Shown piece by piece: positions 44,335 through 53,078 of a stretch of DNA of 64,000 nucleotides (position 1 is its first letter; each line of letters opens with the position of its first letter). Below the pieces are notes generated by a model, which had not been told where the DNA came from, did not search any database, and saw only the letters and a list, made by a program, of their open reading frames with translations. The DNA is from Vreelandella zhanjiangensis DSM 21076. GTDB lineage: Bacteria; Pseudomonadota; Gammaproteobacteria; Pseudomonadales; Halomonadaceae. The translations under genes and the position numbers were made by a program. The stretch covers positions 1 to 64,000 of the forward strand of contig NZ_KB898648.1 in the NCBI RefSeq assembly GCF_000377665.1. Reading direction: 5' to 3'.

Positions 44335-46197
44335 TTAACGCGGCAGGGAAGGGGACGGCATGAGCCGCCCATCTACTTGGGGCGATGAATTGGTTGATAG
44401 GGTAAAGCTGCCAAAGACATCGGAAAGGCGCAGGGACTGCTCTTTCAGTTGCTCGGCGGCGGTGGTGGACTCTTCTACCATGGCTGCATTTTCTTGCGTC
44501 ATGTGGTCCAGTTCGGCCACCGCAATATTGACCTGATGAATACCGTCGCTCTGCTCGCTGGTAGCAGCCGTGATTTCTTCAAGTACATCGGTTACGCGAG
44601 TGATGTGCGCCACGATATCCTGCATGGTGGCGCCAGCATCGCGTACCAGGGTTGTGCCGTTATTCACCTTGCTTTGCGAGTCTTCAATCAGCTTTTGGAT
44701 ATCGTTGGCGGCATCACTGCTGCGTCCTGCCAGTTTACGTACCTCATCGGCGACTACCGCAAATCCACGGCCGTGTTCGCCAGCGCGGGCGGCTTCCACT
44801 GAGGCATTGAGCGCCAGCAGGTTAGTCTGGAAGGAAATGCTGTTCATCAGAGTGACAATTTCGCCGATCTTATCCGAGGCGTGAGTGATGTCTTCCATGG
44901 TGGTCACCACGTTCGCCACCATTTTTCCGCCCTCGTTAGCTACTTCTGAGGCGGTTTGCGAGAGTTTGTTGGCCTCTTGGGCCGATGCTGCGGTGTGCTG
45001 AACGGTGCTGGTAATTTCCTCAATCGAGGCGGACGTCTGCTGCAGGCTGGCGGCCGCGTTGTCGGTACGGCGGGAAAGGTCCTGCCCGCCCATGGCGATC
45101 TCAGTAGCCGCATGGTGCACCGATACGCTGCTGGTGCGCACATCAATCAAGACTGCTTCCATCTTACCCACGAAGCGGTTAAAGGCCTTGGCAATTTGGG
45201 TAACTTCATCGTTGCCCCCTTCGGGTAAGCGCTGAGTTAGGTCCCCTTCGCCAGAGGCGATATTATCCATAGCGTTACGCACAATCAGCAGGCGGCGCAG
45301 CAATAGTGATAGCAGCAAGCCAAAGGCAAGGGCGGTCAACAGCGCCACAACCACTAAAATAACGATGGAAGAGGTGGCGATTGCACGTAGGCCAGCCGTT
45401 GCCTCATGTTCATCCAACGCGACCATAAGACGCCAGCCATTTTCACCGCCAATAGCGCGGCCGAGTAATAGCTTGTTACTCCCCTGGAGAGTTAGAGGGA
45501 GCGGGGTGCTGGCACTCGTCAATTGGTTAATCAAGCCCGTCGTGAGCTGGCTGTTAATGGCTGAAACCGGACTGAGGATCAAATCAGTATCGGGGTGAGC
45601 GATCAACGTGCCATCGTGAGTGGTAAGAAAACCAAAACTTGCGGGAGTCGGCGCAATGCCGGTGACAGTTTCGACAATATTACCGATAGGAATATCCGCA
45701 CCTACCACGCTGGTGAGTTCAGCATTGCGATAGAACGGCCGGGCAAATGTAATGACCAGCCCGCCTGTCTGATCATCAATATAGGGTGCGGTAACAATCG
45801 TATCCTGTGCTGCTACTGCTGCTTTGTACCAGGGGCGTTCGCGCGAATCATAGCCGTTGCTCGGCGATGCTCCGTTGTCATAGGTAATGGAACCATCATC
45901 GGGATAGCCAATATAAGTAGAAATAAACCCACCCGAGGTGAGGAACTGGCGAAGCGCCGGGCCGGGGTCGTTACTGTTAGCGGCTGTCTCCATGCTTTCC
46001 AGCATATTTAGCCGAGTATTGAACCACTCGTTCAAGGCTTGAGTATTGCCGCTCACAACCGCTTTTAAGTTGCTGGCTATCTGTACATTGTTGTGATGTT
46101 TTACCGTCATGTAACTGACGATGCCATTAATCACCAGGCCAAGAATAATCGCTGCCAGCGCAGCAAATAAAATACGTAGTCGAAGGGAGGAAAACAT
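44335..46197 (-). CDS. Methyl-accepting chemotaxis protein D, dCache type
   Basis: The 620-residue receptor is a paralogue of receptor A. It has helix 1 ([20 protein letters not shown]), a dCache_1 sensor with [18 protein letters not shown] and VVGADIPI, helix 2 (about 279-303), HAMP and a signalling domain almost the same as in A. It keeps the amino-acid-type sensor pattern but ends [10 protein letters not shown] with no pentapeptide. The ATG at 46197 has AGGGAGG upstream; the longer frame to 46257 lacks a ribosome site. It is the first gene of the D-C-B run. Confidence 0.92.
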   Translation of the reverse strand: MFSSLRLRILFAALAAIILGLVINGIVSYMTVKHHNNVQIASNLKAVVSGNTQALNEWFNTRLNMLESMETAANSNDPGPALRQFLTSGGFISTYIGYPDDGSITYDNGASPSNGYDSRERPWYKAAVAAQDTIVTAPYIDDQTGGLVITFARPFYRNAELTSVVGADIPIGNIVETVTGIAPTPASFGFLTTHDGTLIAHPDTDLILSPVSAINSQLTTGLINQLTSASTPLPLTLQGSNKLLLGRAIGGENGWRLMVALDEHEATAGLRAIATSSIVILVVVALLTALAFGLLLSLLLRRLLIVRNAMDNIASGEGDLTQRLPEGGNDEVTQIAKAFNRFVGKMEAVLIDVRTSSVSVHHAATEIAMGGQDLSRRTDNAAASLQQTSASIEEITSTVQHTAASAQEANKLSQTASEVANEGGKMVANVVTTMEDITHASDKIGEIVTLMNSISFQTNLLALNASVEAARAGEHGRGFAVVADEVRKLAGRSSDAANDIQKLIEDSQSKVNNGTTLVRDAGATMQDIVAHITRVTDVLEEITAATSEQSDGIHQVNIAVAELDHMTQENAAMVEESTTAAEQLKEQSLRLSDVFGSFTLSTNSSPQVDGRLMPSPSLPR

Positions 46198-46212
46198 GGT
46201 CGCTCTCTGTGT

Positions 46213-46265
46213 CGATAAGCTACCGTATGCACTGCTGCTACGGAGTGAAGTTATCAAGCTTATCG
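46213..46265. repeat. Nested inverted repeat upstream of chemoreceptor D
   Basis: CGATAAGCT (46213-46221) pairs with AGCTTATCG (46257-46265), and inside it CCGTA (46223-46227) pairs with TACGG (46239-46243). It lies 16 bases before the receptor D start on the minus strand, so it could fold in the leader RNA or serve as a regulator site. No T-tract follows, so it is not a normal terminator. Confidence 0.5.
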
Positions 46266-46316
46266 GCGAGAGCGACTGCTACTTTAGTTAACTATAGGGT
46301 GATTGTCGTTAAGCGC

Positions 46317-46751
46317 TCAACGCAAGTCGCTGACGGCTTCCTGAATATCTTTCAGGGACGCCTTACTAAGATCTTTTGACAGCGTGTGCGTCACCAGCTT
46401 CTGGGTCGGTGCGTCGAGTTTCTCACGCAGCAGGCCCAGAAACTTGGGTGGTGCGACCAGAATCAGCTTTTCCATGCTGTTATTGACGCGTGCGTTATAC
46501 AGACACTGGGTCACTTCTTTGGCAAACAGCTCGTTTTCGTGCTTTAACGCCGTGCCCCCTTCAGAGGATGAGCGTGATGACGACGATCTTGATTCATGTA
46601 CGTCGGCCCCGGCGCTGTCAGTGATCAGGTCGCCTTCATGCAGGCGACCTTCGGCATGAACCAGGCTCTCTTTTTCCTCCAGGTTAAGTGCATCACGGGT
46701 GAAAATACGCGCCCGAGCAGCATCAGCTACCACGATATAGGTTGTCATCAT
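46317..46751 (-). CDS. Host-attachment-like protein (baeRF-type family)
   Basis: The 144-residue soluble protein matches the family named protein required for attachment to host cells. It has the start TTYIVVADAARARIFTRD, the middle LKHENELFAKEVTQCLYNAR and the end LILVAPPKFLGLLREKL. The name comes from an Agrobacterium phenotype. Structurally the family is related to archaeo-eukaryotic release factor domains, and its function in free-living bacteria is not known. A Ser/Arg-rich loop (HESRSSSSRSSSEGGT, about 53-68) is notable. AGGAC lies upstream of the ATG at 46751. It appears to be a single-gene unit. Confidence 0.8.
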   Translation of the reverse strand: MMTTYIVVADAARARIFTRDALNLEEKESLVHAEGRLHEGDLITDSAGADVHESRSSSSRSSSEGGTALKHENELFAKEVTQCLYNARVNNSMEKLILVAPPKFLGLLREKLDAPTQKLVTHTLSKDLSKASLKDIQEAVSDLR

Positions 46752-46838
46752 TAAACGTCCTCCGTGTCGTTAAGCGTCTGTTAACCATGGCAAGCGTTTG
46801 GCATTCGGTCAACCTGGAGTGCTCTTTGAGTACAGCAG

Positions 46839-47648
46839 CTAGAGCACTTTGCGCCGTAGCAGGCTGGTGATCGCTTCACCGATCAGCACCAGTACAATGA
46901 TCGCAATCAGGATGGTCGCCACGGTCGGCCAGGCGAAGGTATCAATCGCGCCTTGCAGAATCACCCCGATACCACCTGCACCCACCAGACCCAGCACCGT
47001 AGATTCACGAATATTGATATCCCAACGTAAAATCACAATGGCGAAAAAGGCGGGCATGACCTGAGGCACAATCGCATAGATGATGACCTTGGCCTTGGAG
47101 GCGCCGGTGGCTTCCATGGCCTCAACCGGCCGCTTATCGATCTCCTCAATGGCTTCGCCCATCAGCTTGCCGATAAACCCGATCGAGCGAAACACGATGG
47201 CGAGTATGCCCGCCAGTACGCCGGGCCCGAAAATAGCCACAAACAGCAGCGCCCAGATAATCGTATTCACCGAGCGGCTAGAGACCAGAATAAACCGTCC
47301 AAGCCACAGGCAGGCGCGGTTGGGCGTGGTGTTTTGCGCGGCGATATAGGCCACCGGCAGCGCCAGGAAAATGGTCAGAAAGGTGGCTAACGTGGCAATG
47401 TGAACCGTTTCAATCAGCGCGTTCAATATATTGCCAAGCCCGGCCGCGCTGGGTGGCCACATACGGCCGCCAAGGTTTGAGATTTGGTTGGGCGCATCCC
47501 ACACCCAGGGCCAGAAAATATCGATATCGCGCACCGCCCATACCACTACCATCAGGGTCACGAGCAGTACGGCGTAGCGAATAAGGCGCTCCTTGCGATC
47601 AAAACGTTGCCAGACGTGATCGGCGAGCTTTTGTGCGTGATCTACCAT
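46839..47648 (-). CDS. phnE: Phosphonate-type ABC transporter permease (second phnE)
   Basis: The 269-residue membrane protein has about six helices. It shows the permease EAA loop (VEAMEATGASKAKVIIYAIVPQVMP) and the family motif ESTVLGLVGAGGIG. It is encoded last in the phnD-phnC-phnE-phnE run and its start overlaps the stop of the preceding permease by 7 bases. The two permeases probably form a heterodimer. Substrate could be phosphonates, phosphite or related compounds. Confidence 0.87.
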   Translation of the reverse strand: MVDHAQKLADHVWQRFDRKERLIRYAVLLVTLMVVVWAVRDIDIFWPWVWDAPNQISNLGGRMWPPSAAGLGNILNALIETVHIATLATFLTIFLALPVAYIAAQNTTPNRACLWLGRFILVSSRSVNTIIWALLFVAIFGPGVLAGILAIVFRSIGFIGKLMGEAIEEIDKRPVEAMEATGASKAKVIIYAIVPQVMPAFFAIVILRWDINIRESTVLGLVGAGGIGVILQGAIDTFAWPTVATILIAIIVLVLIGEAITSLLRRKVL

Positions 47649-48454
47649 ATTTTTTTCCTTACCCAGCCGCTGATGCCTTCACTGAGCAAAATAACCGCAA
47701 TGATGACCAGCAAGATCGCAAAGGCGAAATCGTAATCGTAGCGCCCAAAGGCGTTCATCAAAGTACTGCCAATTCCGCCGGCCCCGACAATACCCACCAC
47801 GGCAGAGGCACGCAGGTTACTGTCCAACTGGTACATGGAAAGCCCTACCTGGCGCGGTAAAATCTGCGGGAATACGGCGTAGAAGAGCGTCGCCAGGTAT
47901 CCGGCGCCCGTGGCGCGCATCGCCTCTACCTGCCCCCAGTCAATCTCCTCGATCTCTTCGGCGAGCAGTTTGCCTACAAAGCCAATCGAATAGAGAGTGA
48001 GCGTGAGAATGCCTGCCAGCGGGCCAAAGCCGACGGCCGCCACAAACAAGATGGCCACAATGACCGGGTGAAAGCTGCGCGAGATAATGATCACCGCGCG
48101 ACCCACCAGATAAATAGGCATGGGGGCGACATTGCGTGCAGCCATCACGGCAAACGGAATCGACAGAAAAACGCCCAGCAGGGTGGCCAGAATGGCAATC
48201 TGAAAGCTTTCTTTAAAGCCCGTTAGCAGCAGCTCGTAGCGCTCAAGATTGGGCGGAAACCCGCCGCTGAAAATACGCGCCGCGCGGGGCAGACCTTCTG
48301 AAATACGCGCCCAGTTAAACGGCAGTGAGCCAAACGCCCACACCAGGTAGGCAACCGCTAAAATAAGAATGCCGTAACGAATTAGCGGGTTAGCGATAAA
48401 CGGCGGTTTTTTCCAGGTACGCGGCGCCGTGGTATGAGCATCAGGCCGGGTCAT
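47642..48454 (-). CDS. phnE: Phosphonate-type ABC transporter permease (first phnE)
   Basis: The 270-residue inner-membrane protein has the same architecture as its neighbour. Its EAA loop is VEAMRATGAGYLATLFYAVF and a later motif is RASAVVGIVGAGGIGSTLMN. Its start lies 14 bases inside the phnC end, with GGAG upstream, so the genes are translationally coupled. With the other permease and PhnC it makes the inner-membrane channel of the importer. Confidence 0.87.
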   Translation of the reverse strand: MTRPDAHTTAPRTWKKPPFIANPLIRYGILILAVAYLVWAFGSLPFNWARISEGLPRAARIFSGGFPPNLERYELLLTGFKESFQIAILATLLGVFLSIPFAVMAARNVAPMPIYLVGRAVIIISRSFHPVIVAILFVAAVGFGPLAGILTLTLYSIGFVGKLLAEEIEEIDWGQVEAMRATGAGYLATLFYAVFPQILPRQVGLSMYQLDSNLRASAVVGIVGAGGIGSTLMNAFGRYDYDFAFAILLVIIAVILLSEGISGWVRKKIW

Positions 48455-49238
48455 GGGTGCGCTCCTCGGTACGGGCGTCGCTTACGGCCTCGTCAGGTGC
48501 TTCGATACCGCCATAAATGGCGTCCAGGGCGTCTTTATTGAAATCGGTAGGTGCGCCATCAAAGATCATCTTACCGTGACGCAGGCCCACAATACGCTCG
48601 GTGTAGGTTTTGGCCTGGGCGACGTTATGAATATTGATCAGTACCGGCAGCGACAGCTCGCTTGCCAGGCTCTGCAGCAGCATCATGATCTGTTCAGAGG
48701 TACGCGGGTCGAGTGACGCGGTGGGTTCATCGGCCAGCAGTACTTCGGGTTCCTGCATCAATGCACGTACTACGCCTACCCGCTGGCGCTCGCCACCGGA
48801 AAGCTCATCGGCGCGCTTGTTGGCGTACTGAGCAATGCCTACGCGCTCCATCAGCATGAACGCGCGCTCAATATCCGCCTGAGGGTAACGGCGGGTAATC
48901 GCCTGATAGAGGTTTACATAGCCCAGTCGCCCAGCCAGCACGTTTTCCATGACGGTCAGGCGGTCGAGCAGGTTAAAGCCCTGAAACACCATGCCGATTT
49001 TGCGGCGCGCGCGGCGTAAGTCGCCGCCTTTGAGGTTGACGAGCTCGGTGCCGTTTAAGGTGATTGAGCCGGAGGTAGGTTCTACCAGACGATTGATACA
49101 TCGCAGCATGGTGCTTTTGCCGGCACCTGAGGCGCCCACAATCGACACGACGCTATTGCCCTCTACCTTCAGATCCAGCCCTTCCAGCACGGCCTTATCG
49201 CGGCCATAACGTTTGACCAGATTTTTAATTTCCAGCAT
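48441..49238 (-). CDS. phnC: Phosphonate-type ABC transporter ATPase PhnC
   Basis: The 265-residue ATPase has Walker A GASGAGKST, the Q-loop in GMVFQGFNLLDRLTVMENVL, the signature LSGGERQRVGVVRAL and Walker B VLLADEPTASLDP. Segment VNLYQAITRRYPQADIERA is typical of PhnC-type proteins. The ATG at 49238 matches the family N-terminus (MLEIKNLVKRYG); an upstream GTG at 49274 adds 12 residues. It follows phnD across a strong hairpin at 49265-49290. Confidence 0.9.
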   Translation of the reverse strand: MLEIKNLVKRYGRDKAVLEGLDLKVEGNSVVSIVGASGAGKSTMLRCINRLVEPTSGSITLNGTELVNLKGGDLRRARRKIGMVFQGFNLLDRLTVMENVLAGRLGYVNLYQAITRRYPQADIERAFMLMERVGIAQYANKRADELSGGERQRVGVVRALMQEPEVLLADEPTASLDPRTSEQIMMLLQSLASELSLPVLINIHNVAQAKTYTERIVGLRHGKMIFDGAPTDFNKDALDAIYGGIEAPDEAVSDARTEERTHDPA

Positions 49239-49264
49239 GTTTTCGTTTCCATCCGCTAGGAATA

Positions 49265-49290
49265 ACCGCGCCACGCGAGCGTGGCGCGGT
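49265..49290. repeat. Intercistronic hairpin between phnD and phnC
   Basis: ACCGCGCCACGC and GCGTGGCGCGGT form an almost perfect 11-12 base stem with a tiny loop in the 57-base gap. There is no T-tract on the minus strand. It could protect the 3' end of a phnD-only mRNA and raise binding-protein level over the membrane parts. Confidence 0.7.
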
Positions 49291-49295
49291 GCGTT

Positions 49296-50288
49296 TTACT
49301 CTTCCAGATTTTCAGGCGTATAGCTCACGCCATTGGCGGCCTGGATGGTGCGAATAACCTGCCAGTTATCCTTGTAGTTGATGGGGATAAACTTTTCGAC
49401 GCCTTCAAACTCTTCGCCAAGTTCTGTACCTACGAAATCAAAGCTGAAGAAAGCTTCTTCGATTTTTTCAACCAGATCAGGGTGCAGGTTGTAGGCGTAG
49501 TTGTAGGAGGTCGTGGGGAAGCGGTCTGATTCGTAAATCAGGCGAACGTCGTCGGTATCGTAAAGCCCACGCGCGGCCATGCGGTCAACCACTTCCGAGG
49601 CAACCGGAGCGGCATCGTAATCGCGTGCCACAACGCCCAGCATGGATTGGTCGTGGCTACCGGAGTAGACCACCTCGTAATCTTCATCAGGCGTTATGCC
49701 GAGTTCCGGCAGCAGCGCGCGAGGCGCCAGGTTACCCGAGTTGGAAGTGGGTGAGGTATGGGCAACGCGCTTGCCTTTAAGGTCTGAAAGTTCCTGGATA
49801 TCGGAATCAGCATGGGTGAATAGCTGCAGAGTGTAGCCAAACTGGCCATCATCTGAACCCATCAGCGCAAAAGGAACCGCGCCTGCCAAGTTCACCGCAA
49901 ACGGCGTGGGGCCTGTGGAGAAGCCGGCGATATGCAGACGCCCGCTGCGCATGGCCTCTACCTGGGCCGCGTTGGATTGGACCGCGAAGAAGCGCACGTT
50001 GCGCCCGGTCACTTCTGACAGGTGATCGATAAAGGGTTGCCAGATATCCGAGTAAATCGCCGGGTCTTCAACCGGAGTGTAGGCAAAAATTAGCGTATCA
50101 GGATTGGCCCATTTCGTCTCATCGGCTGGACGGTCGGCGACCATATCGCCATTTTCATCACAGTAAAGGGCATCAAGATCACCGCGCTCACACTCGGCAT
50201 AAGCCTGGGTGGAAAGCAGGGCGAGGGGGAGCAGCGCTGCAGCAGTCAGTAACGCAAGCGGGCGCTTGCAAAAAAGCGACGTAGCCAT
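49296..50288 (-). CDS. phnD: Phosphate/phosphite/phosphonate periplasmic binding protein PhnD
   Basis: About 330 residues: a signal peptide (PLALLTAAALLPLALLSTQA, cleavage near AYA-ECE), then a PhnD-type binding domain. Landmarks are DTLIFAYTPVEDPAIYSDIW, VEAMRSGRLHIAGFSTGPT, HTSPTSNSGNLAPRALLPE and SGSHDQSMLGVVARDYDAAP. Those segments contain the residues that hold the phosphonate group in this family. The ATG at 50288 has GAGG 6 bases upstream and is preferred; 50300 is an alternative. No C-P lyase or phosphonatase gene is nearby, so the fate of the substrate is unknown. Confidence 0.88.
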   Translation of the reverse strand: MATSLFCKRPLALLTAAALLPLALLSTQAYAECERGDLDALYCDENGDMVADRPADETKWANPDTLIFAYTPVEDPAIYSDIWQPFIDHLSEVTGRNVRFFAVQSNAAQVEAMRSGRLHIAGFSTGPTPFAVNLAGAVPFALMGSDDGQFGYTLQLFTHADSDIQELSDLKGKRVAHTSPTSNSGNLAPRALLPELGITPDEDYEVVYSGSHDQSMLGVVARDYDAAPVASEVVDRMAARGLYDTDDVRLIYESDRFPTTSYNYAYNLHPDLVEKIEEAFFSFDFVGTELGEEFEGVEKFIPINYKDNWQVIRTIQAANGVSYTPENLEE

Positions 50289-50481
50289 GGAAAGCCTCAT
50301 TAGTAAGTTATTTTTGTGGTCTTGCTGTTTATGGTCGTGCTATTTGTTGATGCATTATGGGTAGCTAACAAGCGTCTTGAGTGTTCTTTTCTCTGCGCTA
50401 TGGCACCTTCATAAAGACACTCGCTTTTCGAAAGTGCGCATTTAGCGGCTTAAATATTGGTTTTCGAAAATCAACACTCTC

Positions 50482-50511
50482 AATCTAGGGTTTGTGACAA
50501 AGTTATGTCAA
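50482..50511 (-). promoter_or_regulatory. Promoter candidate for phnD with Pho-box-like repeats
   Basis: On the minus strand TTGACA (50506-50511) and TAGATT (50482-50487) are 18 bases apart. The segment from 50513 to 50492 reads as two 11-base direct repeats, TTTGACATAAC and TTTGTCACAAA, which resemble PhoB half-sites. The site overlaps the start codon of the divergent phosphatase and leaves a long leader (about 180 bases), so it is only a candidate. Confidence 0.35.
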
Positions 50512-51101
50512 ACACTTTCCTTGCCTCCTCCGACCATTGGCGCAACCGCTACTTATTAATGCGCCATGGTCATAGCCAGGCGAATCAGCAAAAGTTGATT
50601 ATTAGCAGTCCGGAGCGCGGACTTAGCGCCTTTGGGCTTTCAGAAATGGGCGAACAGCAGCTCGCGCAGGCGGTGGCCAAGTGGGCATGGCCAAGCCCTA
50701 CGCGGGTGGTGCATTCCGATTTTCTGCGCACTACCCAAACGGCCGCGCGGGTTGCGAGTGCCTTCAAGCTTGAGATGAGCAAGGATGAGCGTTTGCGTGA
50801 ACGCTATTTTGGCGAATTCGACGGCGAGGGGGATATTCATTATCCAGACGTATGGGCGCTGGATGCTTGTGACGCCGAGCATTGCCACCGTCAGGTGGAA
50901 GCGGTGAGTTCAGTGGCGGCGCGTATGATGGCCGTGATTGAGCATTGGGAAGCGCAAACCCATGATGAAACGATTTTGCTGGTAAGCCATGGCGACCCGC
51001 TGCAAATACTGCTCACCGCATTGGCGGGCAAGCCGCTCAGCCAACATCGTGAGCAGCTTGCCTTGTTACCGGCCAGTATTACCGCTGTAGGCGCACGTTA
51101 A
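50505..51101 (+). CDS. Histidine phosphatase family protein
   Basis: The 198-residue cytoplasmic protein has the branch-1 histidine phosphatase start YLLMRHGHSQAN, whose RHG histidine is phosphorylated in catalysis. The other catalytic parts are LRTTQTAARVA, LRERYFGEFDG and the second histidine in LLVSHGDPLQILLTAL. Members include phosphoglycerate mutases, CobC and SixA; the substrate here is not clear. The ATG at 50505 is chosen over a GTG- or ATG-type start further up because family similarity begins near residue 12. It diverges from phnD, which hints at but does not prove a role in phosphate metabolism. Confidence 0.85.
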   Translation: MSNTFLASSDHWRNRYLLMRHGHSQANQQKLIISSPERGLSAFGLSEMGEQQLAQAVAKWAWPSPTRVVHSDFLRTTQTAARVASAFKLEMSKDERLRERYFGEFDGEGDIHYPDVWALDACDAEHCHRQVEAVSSVAARMMAVIEHWEAQTHDETILLVSHGDPLQILLTALAGKPLSQHREQLALLPASITAVGAR

Positions 51102-51115
51102 GCACGCAGCAAAGC

Positions 51116-51919
51116 TTAATGGCCCAGGATCTGGCTTAAGAACAGTTGAGTACGCTCCGACTGGGGGTTATTGAAGAACGGTTCCGGTGCGTTTTCTTCA
51201 ATAATCTGCCCTTGGTCCATAAAGATCACCCGGTCGGCGACGGTTTTGGCAAAGCCCATTTCATGGGTGACGCAGAGCATGGTCATGCCTTCATTGGCAA
51301 GCTCCACCATTACGTCCAGGACTTCCTTGATCATTTCCGGGTCAAGAGCGGAGGTGGGCTCATCGAATAGCATGATATCCGGGTGCATGCACAGCGAACG
51401 GGCGATGGCTACGCGTTGCTGCTGGCCGCCAGAGAGCTGGCCGGGGTATTTCCTGGCCTGTTCTGCGATCTTTACCCGCTCCAGATAGCGCATCGCCTGG
51501 GCCTCAGCTTCCTTGCGGGGCTTTTTTTGTACCCACATCGGCGCGATACAGCAGTTCTCAAGCACGCTTAAATGGGGGAAGAGATTGAAGTGCTGAAACA
51601 CCATGCCGACGCTGCGACGAATCTGCTCGATACGTTTTACATCTTGGGTAAGCGGCACGCCGCCGACCACTATTTCGCCTTGCTGATGCTCTTCAAGGTG
51701 ATTGATGCAGCGAATCAGCGTCGATTTACCCGAACCGGACGGGCCGCAGATAACGATGCGCTCACCGCGTTTTACTTCAAAATCAATATCGCGGAGTACG
51801 TGAAAGTCGCCGTACCACTTGTTAACGCCGCGCATTTCAACCATCAGATCAGGAGTACTTGTGTCCGTACTTGTGTCATGAGTGCTTATATCAGAACTAT
51901 TAGTGGCTGCTTGTGTCAT
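51116..51919 (-). CDS. aapP: General L-amino acid ABC transporter ATPase AapP
   Basis: The 267-residue ATPase of the polar amino acid group has Walker [10 protein letters not shown], the Q-loop in [19 protein letters not shown], the signature [15 protein letters not shown] and Walker [16 protein letters not shown]. It starts with an unusual Ser/Thr/Asp-rich stretch of about 25 residues before the conserved [14 protein letters not shown]. The ATG at 51919 has AGGA upstream; the frame begins with a TTG at 51937 that is less likely. It is last in the aapJ-J-Q-M-P run and is convergent with the phosphatase gene. Confidence 0.93.
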   Translation of the reverse strand: MTQAATNSSDISTHDTSTDTSTPDLMVEMRGVNKWYGDFHVLRDIDFEVKRGERIVICGPSGSGKSTLIRCINHLEEHQQGEIVVGGVPLTQDVKRIEQIRRSVGMVFQHFNLFPHLSVLENCCIAPMWVQKKPRKEAEAQAMRYLERVKIAEQARKYPGQLSGGQQQRVAIARSLCMHPDIMLFDEPTSALDPEMIKEVLDVMVELANEGMTMLCVTHEMGFAKTVADRVIFMDQGQIIEENAPEPFFNNPQSERTQLFLSQILGH

Positions 51920-51957
51920 GTGTGAAATCCTACTCAAAATCTTTAAGGAAAGCGGCG

Positions 51958-53058
51958 TTAGTGCTTATGGCCGGTATTGAGCTTGCGTTCCAGATACTGG
52001 CTATAGCGCGACATGCTGAAGCAGAAAATCCAGAAAACGAACGCTGCAAATACATAGCCTTCAATGGAAAAGCCCAGCCAGTTCGAGTCGGAAAGCGCGG
52101 CCTGCACAATACCCAATAGATCAAACAGCCCGATAATCATGACCAGCGTGGTGTCTTTAAATAGCGAGATAAACGTATTGACGATGCCCGGAATCATCAT
52201 CTTCAGCGCCTGCGGCATTACGATAAGCCCCATGCGCTTCCAGTACGTCATCCCCAGTGCGGCAGCCGCCTCTTCTTGGCCTTTGGGAATCGCCTGCAGG
52301 CCGCCGCGAATCACCTCTGCCATGTATGCGCTTTGAAACAGCGTCAGACCAATAAGCGCGCGTACCAGGCGGTCCACACTAATGCCGGAAGGCAGAAAGA
52401 GCGGCAGCATGACCGAGGCCATAAACAGCACGGTAATCAGCGGCACACCACGCCAGAATTCAATAAAGATGACGCAGAAGCTTTTCACGATCGGCATATT
52501 GGAGCGCCGCCCCAGGGCCAGCACAATGCCGATGGGCAGTGCCCCGATCATGCCCACAGAAGCCAGCAGCAGCGTTAGCATCAAGCCGCCCCAGCGGTGG
52601 GTCGGGACACGCGGCAAATCGAAATAGCCGCCGTGCAGCAGCACATAAGCCGCGACCGGAAAGCCCACTAACGCAAGCACAGCCACCCAGCGCTTAAACG
52701 GCATACGCGGTATGGCGAGCCACGCAATAAGCGCAAAGAAGCCCGCAAAGACGATATTGGCCCGCCAAACCTCATCGCGTGGGTAGAGGCCATACATGAA
52801 CTGGCTAAAGCGCGCCTTCACAAATACCCAGCAAGCGCCCTCGCGTGAGCAGTCTTCACGCGTGGTGCCGGTCCAGTCAGCATTAATAAACGCCCACTGA
52901 ATGGTCGGCACCACCAGTAGATACAGCACGTAAAGACCAATCAGGGTAAACAGCGTGTTGATCGGCCCGCTAAATAAGTTGGCGCGAAGCCAAGCAAGCG
53001 GACCAATCGTATTGGTAGGCGCTGGCCGCTGATTGATCATTGTTTGATTATGAATCAT
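51958..53058 (-). CDS. aapM: General L-amino acid ABC transporter permease AapM
   Basis: The 366-residue inner-membrane permease has the His/Glu/Gln transporter motif ([40 protein letters not shown]) and the extended N-terminal half found in AapM. A hydrophilic loop with two cysteines ([17 protein letters not shown]) lies in the first third. GAGGA lies 8 bases before the ATG at 53058. It pairs with AapQ to form the channel and lies 20 bases after aapQ. Confidence 0.93.
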   Translation of the reverse strand: MIHNQTMINQRPAPTNTIGPLAWLRANLFSGPINTLFTLIGLYVLYLLVVPTIQWAFINADWTGTTREDCSREGACWVFVKARFSQFMYGLYPRDEVWRANIVFAGFFALIAWLAIPRMPFKRWVAVLALVGFPVAAYVLLHGGYFDLPRVPTHRWGGLMLTLLLASVGMIGALPIGIVLALGRRSNMPIVKSFCVIFIEFWRGVPLITVLFMASVMLPLFLPSGISVDRLVRALIGLTLFQSAYMAEVIRGGLQAIPKGQEEAAAALGMTYWKRMGLIVMPQALKMMIPGIVNTFISLFKDTTLVMIIGLFDLLGIVQAALSDSNWLGFSIEGYVFAAFVFWIFCFSMSRYSQYLERKLNTGHKH

Positions 53059-53078
53059 GCAGAAATCCTCACCGTCAC

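Noticed and set aside
37961-46011. Many plus-strand frames of 60-177 codons opposite the chemoreceptor genes
   Set aside because: They mirror the repetitive signalling domains, recur at the same places in each paralogue and have no independent support.
46819-46848. Terminator at the end of the phn operon
   Set aside because: AGTGCTCT/AGAGCACT can pair, but the stem includes the stop codon region and has no T-tract on the minus strand.
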